DNA of 18,079 nucleotides, taken from NCBI GenBank assembly GCA_052143655.1, contig JBKQSL010000144.1, forward strand, positions 1 through 18,079. The letters are read 5' to 3'. A model generated the notes under the pieces. It had not been told where the DNA came from, did no database searches, and saw only the letters and a program-made list of their open reading frames with translations. Of this stretch, positions 6,477-13,173 are shown piece by piece. The stretch comes from CAVSUR01 sp052143655 (GTDB taxonomy: Bacteria; Actinomycetota; Actinomycetes; Streptosporangiales; Streptosporangiaceae). Position 1 is the first letter of the stretch; each line of letters starts with the position of its first letter. The position numbers and the translations under genes were made by a program.

Positions 6477-7851
6477 ATTCAGGGTCGAGCGGGAAGCGCT
6501 GGGCGAGGCGGTGGCGTGGGTGGCGCGGGCGCTGCCCGCGCGGCCGGTGGTTCCGGTCCTGTCCGGGATGCTGCTGCAGGCTAAGCCAGGTGAGCTGCTG
6601 TTGTCCTGCTTCGACTACGAGGTGTCGGCGCGGATAGCAGTCCCGGCCGAGGTCGCCGACCCGGGCACGGCCCTGGTGCCGGGGCGGCTGCTGGCGGAGA
6701 TCACCCGCAGCCTGCCCGCGGCGGCGGCCGAGTTCTCCGCAGACGCCGACATGGTCAGCCTGACCTGCGGCAGCGCCGAGTTCGGGCTGGTCTCGCTGCC
6801 CGTGGACGAGTACCCGGCCCTGCCCGAGCCGCCGTCGGCCGCCGGGACGATCGACGGGAGCGTCCTCGCGGCCGCGGCGGCACAGGTGGTGCCGTCGGCC
6901 AGCCGGGATGACACGCTGCCGATGCTGACCGCGGTCTGCCTGGACATCGACGGCGAGACCATCACGCTGGCGGCGACTGACCGGTACCGGCTGGCGGTCA
7001 GCGAGGTCCGGTGGGCCCCGGCCGCTGCCGGGCTGACGGCCTCGCTGCTGGTCCCGGCCCGCATCCTCGCCGACGTGGCCCGCACGATGGCGCCGGGACA
7101 GGACGTTGCCCTGTCCTTCGGCGCCCTGTCCTTCGGCATGGGGACCGGCGGCGGGACGGCAGCCGGCCGCGCGGCGGCCGCCCGCGAGCAGGCACCGGGC
7201 GGCCCGGATGCAGGCCCGGCGCAGGCCGGCCCGGTGCCGGGCGACGGCATGATCACCTTTGCCGGCGGCGGCCGGCGGCTGACGGCGCGGCTGATCGGGG
7301 GCGAGTTCATCCGGTACCAGTCCCGCTTCCCGGCCGAGTTCGGGTGCAGTGCGGAGCTGCCGGCCGGGCCGTTCATCGAGGCGGTCAGGCGGGTTTCGCT
7401 GGTCGCCGAGCGCGCCAGCCCGGTCCGGCTGGCGTTCGAGCCGCACCAGGTGGTGATCGAGGCGCACGCCGAGGGACGGGCGCAAGCCCTGGAGTCGGTG
7501 CCAGCCGAGTTCACCGGGCCGGAGCCGGTGATCTCCTTCAACCCGCACTACCTGCTCGACGGCCTGACTGCCGCCGCGCTGGCCGGCCCGGCGCCGGGGT
7601 CCGGGCGGCGATCGGGACCAGCCGGCCAGCCCGAGCCGGACGCGGTGCCGCCGCAGTCCGGCCGCATCCGGCTGGATTTCACCAGCCCCACCAAGCCCGC
7701 GCTGGTCACCTGGGCGCACGACCAGGCATCCGGTGCGGCGCAAGCTGATACCGTGCCAGCGAAGGGGGAGCAGCCGGGGTCCGGCACCGGGGGAGCCAGG
7801 CCGTCGTTCCGGTACCTGGTAGTCCCGCTGCGTGCCCCGGCCCGGGCCTGA
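6472..7851 (+). CDS. dnaN: DNA polymerase III beta subunit (sliding clamp) paralogue
   Basis: This is a 459-residue sliding-clamp protein. Its dimer would encircle DNA and tether polymerases. All three clamp domains are visible: 1-118 (MKFRVEREALGEAVAWVARA start), about 125-265 (SRDDTLPMLTAVCLDI, then ATDRYRLAV), and about 270-459, ending RYLVVPLRAPARA. Usual bacterial clamps have about 365-380 residues. The excess is in three Gly/Ala/Pro-rich insertions at about 222-258, 371-396 and 417-445, likely disordered loops. The C-terminus runs beyond the normal Met-Pro-x-Arg-Leu-like end. The usual neighbours dnaA, recF and gyrB are absent, so this is probably a second clamp gene rather than the housekeeping one. 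The start GTG 6472 is set by homology and sits in the last of four tandem repeats. The DUF1697 gene follows after 27 nt. Partner polymerase unknown. Confidence 0.9.
   Translation: MKFRVEREALGEAVAWVARALPARPVVPVLSGMLLQAKPGELLLSCFDYEVSARIAVPAEVADPGTALVPGRLLAEITRSLPAAAAEFSADADMVSLTCGSAEFGLVSLPVDEYPALPEPPSAAGTIDGSVLAAAAAQVVPSASRDDTLPMLTAVCLDIDGETITLAATDRYRLAVSEVRWAPAAAGLTASLLVPARILADVARTMAPGQDVALSFGALSFGMGTGGGTAAGRAAAAREQAPGGPDAGPAQAGPVPGDGMITFAGGGRRLTARLIGGEFIRYQSRFPAEFGCSAELPAGPFIEAVRRVSLVAERASPVRLAFEPHQVVIEAHAEGRAQALESVPAEFTGPEPVISFNPHYLLDGLTAAALAGPAPGSGRRSGPAGQPEPDAVPPQSGRIRLDFTSPTKPALVTWAHDQASGAAQADTVPAKGEQPGSGTGGARPSFRYLVVPLRAPARA
7108..7137 (+). repeat. 15-bp in-frame tandem duplication inside the clamp gene
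   Basis: GCCCTGTCCTTCGGC is repeated perfectly at 7108-7122 and 7123-7137, encoding Ala-Leu-Ser-Phe-Gly twice (residues 213-222). It lies at the edge of the first low-complexity insertion in the second clamp domain, and duplicates what should be a single beta-strand. Confidence 0.85.
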
Positions 7852-7863
7852 CTAGCGGCGACC

Positions 7864-7881
7864 AGGAGGCAGCGCGCATTG
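7864..7881 (+). promoter_or_regulatory. ribosome binding site that fixes a TTG start
   Basis: A full AGGAGG (7864-7869) lies 9 nt before TTG 7879-7881, which opens the DUF1697 protein with Met-Pro-Arg-Tyr-Val-Ala-Leu-Leu-Arg-Gly, the family's normal N-terminus. No ATG or GTG is available near that position in frame. Confidence 0.8.
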
Positions 7882-8439
7882 CCCAGGTACGTAGCCCTGC
7901 TGCGGGGCATCAACGTCGGCGGCCGCAACCGGGTCGCCATGTCCGGCCTCCGGCAGCTCACTGCCTCCCTCGGGCATGGCGATGTGGCTACGTACATCCA
8001 GAGCGGCAACGTGATCTTCACGAGCGCGCAGCACGGTACGGGCGAGCTCGCCGACACCCTGGAGCAGGAGATTGCCCGGCAACTCGGCGTGCAGCCTGCC
8101 GTCGTGGTGCTGTCCGGATCCGAACTGGCTCAGGTCATCGCGGACAACCCGTTTCCGCATGAGACCGACCACAAGCGCCTGCACGCAGTGTTCCGCCGGC
8201 AGGAGCTGAGCGCGGCGGCGCTCGCGGCCGCGGCCGCTGCCCAGGAGCGGGCCAGGGCCAAGGGCAGCCGGGACGAGGCGGCGATCGTCGGCCGCACCAT
8301 GTTCCTGCGCACGCCGGACGGGATGGGGCGCAGCGAGCTTGCCGCGCAGCTGGCCCGCACCGATGCCCACGTGACCGGGACTGCCCGCAACTGGGCCACC
8401 GTCACGAAGCTGATGGCCCTCGTCGGTCCGGCCGCCTGA
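7879..8439 (+). CDS. DUF1697 domain-containing protein
   Basis: This is a 186-residue DUF1697 protein, full length for the family. Conserved features are the opening YVALLRGINVGGRNRVAM, the segment VATYIQSGNVIF (residues 37-48), and the C-terminal TARNWATVTKLMAL. The fold is two ferredoxin-like halves; no catalytic activity is established. The start is TTG 7879, supported by AGGAGG 9 nt upstream. It begins 27 nt after the clamp paralogue stop and is probably cotranscribed with it, but no functional link is known. The middle (SAAALAAAAAAQERARAK) is Ala-rich. The stop and last codons are part of a 39-bp tandem duplication and of the left arm of a long terminator hairpin. Cytosolic. Confidence 0.92.
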   Translation: MPRYVALLRGINVGGRNRVAMSGLRQLTASLGHGDVATYIQSGNVIFTSAQHGTGELADTLEQEIARQLGVQPAVVVLSGSELAQVIADNPFPHETDHKRLHAVFRRQELSAAALAAAAAAQERARAKGSRDEAAIVGRTMFLRTPDGMGRSELAAQLARTDAHVTGTARNWATVTKLMALVGPAA

Positions 8440-8470
8440 CCGGGTCCGGCTGAGGGCCGGACCGACGAGG
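8418..8470 (+). terminator. 16-bp-stem hairpin at the end of the DUF1697 gene
   Basis: CCTCGTCGGTCCGGCC (8418-8433) is exactly reverse-complemented at 8455-8470, with a 21-nt loop. The left arm encodes the last residues of the DUF1697 protein, so the hairpin starts before the stop. No T-run follows. Because the downstream arm is repeated 39 bp later (8494-8509), two alternative hairpins are possible. Confidence 0.6.
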
Positions 8471-8516
8471 CCGCCTGACCGGGTCCGGCTGATGGCCGGA
8501 CCGACGAGGCCGCCTG
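8431..8516. repeat. 39-bp tandem repeat over the DUF1697 stop codon
   Basis: A 39-bp unit beginning GCCGCCTGACCGGGTCC occupies 8431-8469 and 8470-8508 with one mismatch (G against T), and a third partial copy begins at 8509. The unit contains the stop codon TGA and the right terminator arm. Its length is a multiple of three, so it repeats the stop in frame. Confidence 0.85.
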
Positions 8517-8572
8517 CATCCGGTTGAACGCGCCCATGGGTGGCTGTGCCCGCGCCCGGCGCGCCCGGCACG

Positions 8573-8622
8573 CCCGGGCGGGTCCTGCCCGCTGCGGCCC
8601 GGGCGGGTCTTGCCCGCTGCGG
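8573..8622. repeat. 25-bp tandem repeat in the convergent gap
   Basis: A 25-bp unit starting CCCGGGCGGGTCCTGCC occurs at 8573-8597 and 8598-8622 with one mismatch (C against T). It lies between the convergent DUF1697 and PCu(A)C-like genes. Each copy can fold locally (GGGC with GCCC), so it may help end minus-strand transcription of the lipoprotein gene. No gene is visible in 8440-8643. Confidence 0.75.
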
Positions 8623-8643
8623 CCCGGACGGACGGCGTGGCGC

Positions 8644-9111
8644 TCAGTTCAGGAAATAGCTGCTGCCGCCGCTTTGCGGGTCAGTGACCTGGGCAGCGAT
8701 CTTGATGATCCCGGCCCGGGCGAAGTCCAGCGTCAGCGTGATCTCGTGGCCGGACTTCATCCGGCCAGGGCCGATGATCAGCAAGTGATAGCTGTCAGGG
8801 GTCAGGCGGGTGATCTGATGCCCCGGAATGCGGATGGCCGGCACGGTCCGCATGAGCGTGCCGCCGTCGGCTGGCCCGCGCAGTTCTACCTTGCCGCCGA
8901 CGCTGGTGCGCGCCCCCAGCAGCCGGTCTGCTCCGCCGTCGTTCTGGATGACCACGTACGCGTCGGTCGAGGAGGCCGAGCCGGGCTGCGGCACGTACGC
9001 GGTTCCGACCTGGATCCGGGTACCGGCCATTGCCGCCTGCGCGCATCCGGCCAGCAGCGCCGTCGCCGCGATCGCCCCGGCCGCGCCGAGGGCCCGGGCC
9101 GCATTCACCAT
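8644..9111 (-). CDS. PCu(A)C-like copper chaperone lipoprotein
   Basis: This is a 155-residue exported lipoprotein of the PCu(A)C family, which carries Cu(I) outside the membrane, classically to cytochrome oxidase. The signal peptide ends in a lipobox, Leu-Leu-Ala-Gly-Cys23. The mature part shows the family pattern: AYVVIQNDGGADRLLGA, then TLMRTVPAIRIPGH, SYHLLIIGPGRMKSGHEITL and LTLDFARAG. The metal motif is incomplete: the usual His before the Met-rich turn is Arg here (VELRG), and Tyr-His-x-Met is Tyr-His-Leu-Leu. The metal site may therefore be altered or lost. The start is ATG 9111 with AGGAG close upstream; GTG 9108 has better spacing and is equally possible. The DUF885 gene lies 110 bp upstream on the same strand. 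No cytochrome oxidase or other copper gene is in view. Confidence 0.85.
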   Translation of the reverse strand: MVNAARALGAAGAIAATALLAGCAQAAMAGTRIQVGTAYVPQPGSASSTDAYVVIQNDGGADRLLGARTSVGGKVELRGPADGGTLMRTVPAIRIPGHQITRLTPDSYHLLIIGPGRMKSGHEITLTLDFARAGIIKIAAQVTDPQSGGSSYFLN

Positions 9112-9150
9112 GATCTCCTGCGCCTCCGCCTGTTAACCAGAATCTATGTT

Positions 9151-9170
9151 CTCACGTCACCGACCGTGAG
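9151..9170. promoter_or_regulatory. 6-bp inverted repeat upstream of the lipoprotein gene
   Basis: CTCACG (9151-9156) and CGTGAG (9165-9170) are perfect inverted arms 8 nt apart. They are about 40-60 bp upstream of the lipoprotein start, and a TAGATT that fits a minus-strand -10 box lies at 9146-9141. No good -35 box was found. A regulator site or short hairpin is possible. Confidence 0.3.
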
Positions 9171-9221
9171 CCGCCCGCGCTCGGCAACGGCCGGGAACGT
9201 GATCGGCCGGGCCCGCTGCAG

Positions 9222-10754
9222 TCAGCCCCGCTCGACGGCCGTGCCGAGCAGCCCCAGCGGCGGCGACCCCAGGGCCAGCATCGCGGAGTGGAATCGCTTC
9301 AGCGTGAACCCCGCGCCCCAGCGCTTCCTGGCCCGCTCGCGCAGCGCCATGATCTCCAGCTTGCCCCAGGTGTACCGGCCGTAGGTCGGGTCGAAGGTGG
9401 CCCGCCGGGCTTCCGACAGCGCGGCCTCCCCGCTGATGTGGGTCTGCGCCTCGAACAGGCTGGCCGCCTCGGCCACCGTCATCCCCGCGGTGTGCACCCC
9501 GATCGCGCACGCCAGCCGGGTAACCCGGATTAGCGCCTCCAGCCAGACCCCGATGTCGAAGCGCGGGTCGCCATCGCCGAAGCCCTCCTCCACGCACAAC
9601 TCCTCCGCGTAGTGCGCCCAGCCCTCGCAGAACGCGCTGGAGATGAGCATCTGCCGGACCGGCGTGGCGGCCCGCCGCAGCGCCCGGCCATGCGAGAAGT
9701 GCCCGGGCGCGACCTCGTGCACGGTGATGCCCGGCAGCGTCGCGTCGCTGAAGACCTCCAGCCAGTACTCGATCTCCTCCGCCGGCCAGTCCGGATCCGG
9801 CGGGGTGATGTGATACCACGAAGGGCCCTCAGCCTCGCCCGGGGCCGCCCATGACATCATCGCCATCGCCCAGCGGCGTGCCGGAGGGGCCGCTCCGACC
9901 AGGCACTCCCCGTCCTGGTAGGGCACCAGGTCGTGCTCCCGGGTGAACGCGATGGCGCGCTTGGTCCACCGGTCCGCGGCCTCGATGACAGCGTCGGCGC
10001 CGGGATGCTCGCGGACAAGCTCCCTGGCCACCTCCAGCGGCGGCCGGCTGGCGTCAATGCGGGCGCAGTCGGCGGCCAGCCGCTCGGTCAGCCGGTCCCG
10101 CTCGGCATCCGCTCGCTCCGCGAGCCGGCCCAGATCCAGCGGCATGCCCTCAGCACTGCTCATCAGGGCCGTCAGCCCGCGGGTGCCCAGGGCGGGATCG
10201 TCCGGGCCGCGCGCCGCCACCTCGGTCAGGTGGGCGACGAGCCGCGCGTGCGCCGCCAGCGCCTCGGCCAGCATCGCTGGCTCGGTGTCGTCGGGCAGCC
10301 CTGCGGCCAGGCCGGCGACCGCCGGGCGCAGCGCGTGCGCGACCGGCGCGGAGACCTGGTCCAGCGCGTCCAGCGCGTTCTGCACGGCCTGCGGCCAGTT
10401 TGCCAGGTGCGCGAGCCGGGCCTCGTCGCGCTGCGCCCGCGGTGCGTAATCGCGGTCGTAGCAGGACAGGTCCAGGGCGGCCAGGTGCTCGATGGGGTTG
10501 CGCCGGTGCAGTTCCAGCTCGCCCAGGGCCACCTGCGCGTGCTGCTCGAACACCGCGAGGTGCGCCTCGTCGTGCGCGTCGGGCAGCGTACTGGCCACGT
10601 CCCTGGCCGCGGCCAGCGCGGCCAGGCCGGCCCGCACCCCGCCGGGGGAGAGATCCTGGATCTTGCCGTCGTACTCGTGCCGGCCGCCGGATTCCCGCAT
10701 ATCGGCCATGGCGAGGTCGCAGACGGCACGCAGCCTGGGATTCAGCTCGTTCAT
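9222..10754 (-). CDS. DUF885 family zinc metallopeptidase-like protein
   Basis: This is a 510-residue DUF885 protein, a family of predicted soluble zinc metallopeptidases. The zinc motif is HEVAPGH at residues 346-352 (His346, Glu347, His352). The third ligand region is CEGWAHYAEEL, with Glu377 the likely ligand. The N-terminal two thirds are helical (SCYDRDYAPRAQRDEARLAH and similar), and the C-terminal QTHISGEAALSEARR and TYGRYTWGKLEI are family-typical. No signal peptide is seen, so a cytosolic location is expected. I chose ATG 10754 because MNELNPRLRAVCDLAMADM fits the usual N-terminus, but its ribosome site is weak (GGGAG 13 nt upstream). The frame stays open to 11051 without further homology, which is a GC-driven extension. 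Natural peptide substrate unknown. Confidence 0.9.
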   Translation of the reverse strand: MNELNPRLRAVCDLAMADMRESGGRHEYDGKIQDLSPGGVRAGLAALAAARDVASTLPDAHDEAHLAVFEQHAQVALGELELHRRNPIEHLAALDLSCYDRDYAPRAQRDEARLAHLANWPQAVQNALDALDQVSAPVAHALRPAVAGLAAGLPDDTEPAMLAEALAAHARLVAHLTEVAARGPDDPALGTRGLTALMSSAEGMPLDLGRLAERADAERDRLTERLAADCARIDASRPPLEVARELVREHPGADAVIEAADRWTKRAIAFTREHDLVPYQDGECLVGAAPPARRWAMAMMSWAAPGEAEGPSWYHITPPDPDWPAEEIEYWLEVFSDATLPGITVHEVAPGHFSHGRALRRAATPVRQMLISSAFCEGWAHYAEELCVEEGFGDGDPRFDIGVWLEALIRVTRLACAIGVHTAGMTVAEAASLFEAQTHISGEAALSEARRATFDPTYGRYTWGKLEIMALRERARKRWGAGFTLKRFHSAMLALGSPPLGLLGTAVERG

Positions 10755-10882
10755 TGCCAGAACGCTACTCCCGTCGGTCCCGGTGCTGCCGCCAGCATGA
10801 CCGGTGACGGCTCGCGGCCACCGTGCATCTGCCGCGGTCGCCTGCGCCCACTCGACGCTGGCCGGCGCTGCCTGGTCCGGTA

Positions 10883-11524
10883 TCAGCCGGCGGTGCCGCG
10901 GCGGGCCGTGCCGCGCTCGATCGGCTCGATGATCAGCAGCCTGCCGTGGGCCGGTGTCTTCGTGCAGGCGACGAAGACATGGGCGAGGAAATGCTCGCCG
11001 GACTCGCCGGGCAGGCTCACCCGCAGGCCGCGGGCAGTCACCGGGCGGCACTGCGCGGCCGGGTAGTTCATCGCGTCGCCGACCTGCAGCCAGGCGTGCG
11101 CCGAGCCGCCCGGTGCCAGCAACACGGTGCGGGCCGGCCTGCTGCGATCGGGCGCTGCCGCGACGCCGATCTGGCTTCCGGCGGCGCTCGCGGCGAGCGC
11201 GACTGCCGGGTAGCCGGACAGATGGCAGCGCGATCGCGTGGTGTTGGTGAAGTCGATCGGCACGAAGGAACTGCCCGCGGCGGCGCCGGCCGCCGCATCG
11301 TCGAGCACCACGCGCAGTCCCGTTCCGCCGCAGCTTCCGGCGGACGTCCCGGCCGGGCGGCCAGCCGCGGCCGGCTGCGCCCGGCCGCCCGAGCCGCAGG
11401 CCGCGGCCAGCAGGACGAGCGCGGCCGCCGCGGCGCTGCGCGCCACCAGGCCGGCGCGGCGCGCCACCAGGCCGGCGCGGCGCGATCGGATCCAGGCGGC
11501 TGGGATCGGCGCGGCGGAAGTCAT
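10883..11524 (-). CDS. DUF4232 lipoprotein (third of three in transcript order)
   Basis: This is a 213-residue lipoprotein with a C-terminal DUF4232 domain, an actinobacterial extracytoplasmic domain of unknown function. ATG 11524 is preceded by GGGGG about 8 nt upstream. The long, Arg-rich n-region contains a seven-residue duplication (RRAGLVA twice), then a hydrophobic core and lipobox Leu-Ala-Ala-Ala-Cys43. The domain runs from about residue 63 with the family pattern SSFVPIDFTNTTRSRCHLSGYP, VLLAPGGSAHAWLQV and QCRPVTARGLRVSLP. Four Cys after the lipobox match those in the two upstream paralogues, suggesting two conserved disulfides. Its C-terminus (HGRLLIIEPIERGTARRG) differs from theirs. 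The gap to the upstream paralogue is 127 bp. Substrate or ligand unknown. Confidence 0.88.
   Translation of the reverse strand: MTSAAPIPAAWIRSRRAGLVARRAGLVARSAAAAALVLLAAACGSGGRAQPAAAGRPAGTSAGSCGGTGLRVVLDDAAAGAAAGSSFVPIDFTNTTRSRCHLSGYPAVALAASAAGSQIGVAAAPDRSRPARTVLLAPGGSAHAWLQVGDAMNYPAAQCRPVTARGLRVSLPGESGEHFLAHVFVACTKTPAHGRLLIIEPIERGTARRGTAG
11438..11479. repeat. 21-bp in-frame tandem duplication in a signal peptide
   Basis: A perfect 21-bp unit (beginning GCGCGCCACCAGG) occurs at 11438-11458 and 11459-11479. On the minus strand it gives RRAGLVA twice in the n-region of the lipoprotein signal peptide, lengthening its positive segment without breaking the frame. Confidence 0.85.
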
Positions 11525-11651
11525 CGGCGTACCCCCATTCCCGACGGCGAACAGCCCGGGCGGCGAAACAGCGCCCCTGAAAGGTACGACGCGGCCGCGC
11601 TGGCGCAGGGTTGTCCGCCAGTCATGCCAATCACGTAACGGCTGGTAACTA

Positions 11652-12308
11652 TCAGCCGGAGCCACTGCCTGCGCCGGACCGGACGGCGCTGACCGTCAGG
11701 ATCCGGATCTTCTTGGTGCAGGTCTGCGACTTGTAGGCGATGTAAGCCGCGGTGGTCTGGTTCGGCGGGTAGACCTGGATGTAGGTCGTGCTGACCGGGG
11801 TGCAGCGCGACGCCGGGTAGTTCTCGGCATTCACGATCCGCAGCAGCGCGTTGCCGGTCGCGCCTGGGGCCAGGGTGATCAGCTGCCGTGCGGTCGTGTG
11901 GTCCTCGGCGGCAGGCAGTCCCGCCACCTGGGAACTGGACGTGCCGGTGGTGAACGACACGCCGGGGAAGCCGTACAGCGTGCACGTGCTGGAGCCGATG
12001 TTGGTGAAGTCGATGACCTGGTAAACGCTGCCGGCCGCGCCCTGCGAGACGCCCAGCTTCACCGACAGGGCGCTGGTCGGGCACGCCGACGAGGCCTGCG
12101 AGGCGGCCGGGCTGGCTGCGCCGGAGGACGTCGGGGCCGGTGACGCCGCGGCGGTCGCCGGTGCCGACGCCGTCGCCGTGCGCGTCACCGTCACCGTCGG
12201 GCCGGCCGCGCTGCTCCCGGAGGAACCGCAGGCGGCGGCCAGCAGCGTGAGCCCGGCGGCGGCGGTGGCGGCGATCACCCGGCGGGCCGGGAGGTTCGGT
12301 GCGTTCAT
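11652..12308 (-). CDS. DUF4232 lipoprotein (second of three)
   Basis: This is a 218-residue lipoprotein. ATG 12308 has a full AGGAGG 10 nt upstream (12319-12324). The signal peptide ends in Leu-Ala-Ala-Ala-Cys27. Residues 28-73 are a Ser/Ala/Pro/Thr linker (TVTVTRTATASAPATAA and more) that would lift the domain off the membrane. The DUF4232 domain runs from about 76 to 205: SVYQVIDFTNIGSSTCTLYG, FPGVSF, LITLAPGATGNALLRI, CTPVSTTYIQVYPPNQ. Cys76, Cys109, Cys169 and Cys197 align with the four Cys of the neighbouring paralogues. Of the three it keeps the clearest family consensus. It lies 77 bp downstream of the first paralogue. Function unknown; surface display on the outer face of the membrane is expected. 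Confidence 0.9.
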   Translation of the reverse strand: MNAPNLPARRVIAATAAAGLTLLAAACGSSGSSAAGPTVTVTRTATASAPATAAASPAPTSSGAASPAASQASSACPTSALSVKLGVSQGAAGSVYQVIDFTNIGSSTCTLYGFPGVSFTTGTSSSQVAGLPAAEDHTTARQLITLAPGATGNALLRIVNAENYPASRCTPVSTTYIQVYPPNQTTAAYIAYKSQTCTKKIRILTVSAVRSGAGSGSG

Positions 12309-12385
12309 CGGAATGATTCCTCCTGCTGTGCGGCTCGGCGAGCCAGGCGACAGATAGGACGTCCCGGGACGGTCGGCGGTTGCCG

Positions 12386-13063
12386 TTATCTGCCCGTGGT
12401 GCCCGGCTGCACCGTGCTGACATTCAGCATCTGCCCGAACTTGCCGTCGGCCGAGCAGGCCTGGGCGGTGAAGCTGTAGTACAGCGGGGTGAACTGACCC
12501 GGCGGATACACCCGCAGCCAGTGCGCGGTTACCGGCTTGCACTTCGCGGGCGGGTAGTTGGCCGCGCTCCCCACCTGCAGCAGCGCACTGGCCGTCGCAC
12601 CGGGAGCCAGAGTCACCAGCCGCAGCGGCCGGGCCGGGTTGCGGACGGCCGGGGCGCCGATGACCGTGCCGCCGCTGACCGCCGTGACCAGGGACACGCC
12701 CGGGTAGCCATAGAGGGTGCAGGGCGTGCCGGCGATGTTGGTCATCTCGATCGGGTAGTAGCTGCTGCCCGCCGCCGTCCCGCTGCGGCCGACGGATGTC
12801 TGCAGGTAGGCGGTCGAGCAGATCGTCGAGCTGGCCGACGGGGAGGCAGCCGGCCGCGAGGAGGCGGCCGCAGATGGCGTCGCGGTCACCGTGACCGTCC
12901 TGGCGGGCGCGGGCGCACCGGACGCCTCGCTGGCCGGCCCGCCCGACCCGCCGCAGGCCGCTGCCGCCGCGCACGAGCCAGCCAGGACCGCGGCGCCGGC
13001 GGCCTGCCTGCATCGGCGAAAGGCGCTGTTCACGCCTCCAGTGTGGCCCCCTGACCAGGGCAT
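12386..13063 (-). CDS. DUF4232 lipoprotein (first of three)
   Basis: This is a lipoprotein of up to 225 residues with lipobox Ala-Ala-Ala-Ala-Cys37 (counted from ATG 13063). A Thr/Ala/Ser/Pro linker (TVTVTATPSAAASSRP) follows, then a DUF4232 domain from about residue 80: SSYYPIEMTNIAGTPCTLYG, YPGVSL, LVTLAPGATASALLQV, KCKPVTAHWLRVYPPGQ. The linker opens with the same TVTVT motif as the second paralogue, so these two are probably the closest pair. The start is uncertain: ATG 13063 lacks a ribosome site, and GTG 13033 has GGAGG only 1 nt away. Four Cys after the lipobox match the paralogues. It is divergent from the gamma-glutamyltransferase gene, with 110 bp between starts in which no clear promoter was identified. 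Confidence 0.86.
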   Translation of the reverse strand: MPWSGGHTGGVNSAFRRCRQAAGAAVLAGSCAAAAACGGSGGPASEASGAPAPARTVTVTATPSAAASSRPAASPSASSTICSTAYLQTSVGRSGTAAGSSYYPIEMTNIAGTPCTLYGYPGVSLVTAVSGGTVIGAPAVRNPARPLRLVTLAPGATASALLQVGSAANYPPAKCKPVTAHWLRVYPPGQFTPLYYSFTAQACSADGKFGQMLNVSTVQPGTTGR

Positions 13064-13173
13064 CTGGCGGAAGGCGCGCGGCGGGAGAGGCCGCTGGCGC
13101 AGGCCCTGGCCCGCAGGCCGGCCGGGCAGAGCGGATAGCGTCGGAGAAACGCGGCATACCGGCGGGAGGCTCC

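Noticed and set aside
5809..7743. 644-codon open frame on the minus strand
   Set aside because: It lies antisense to the clamp gene, the DUF6295 gene and the 17-bp repeats. The sequence is Arg/Gly/Ala-rich without recognisable domains and it has no ribosome site.
10755..11051. Longer DUF885 protein starting upstream of 10754
   Set aside because: The extra 99 residues have no family similarity and overlap the end of the DUF4232 lipoprotein gene.
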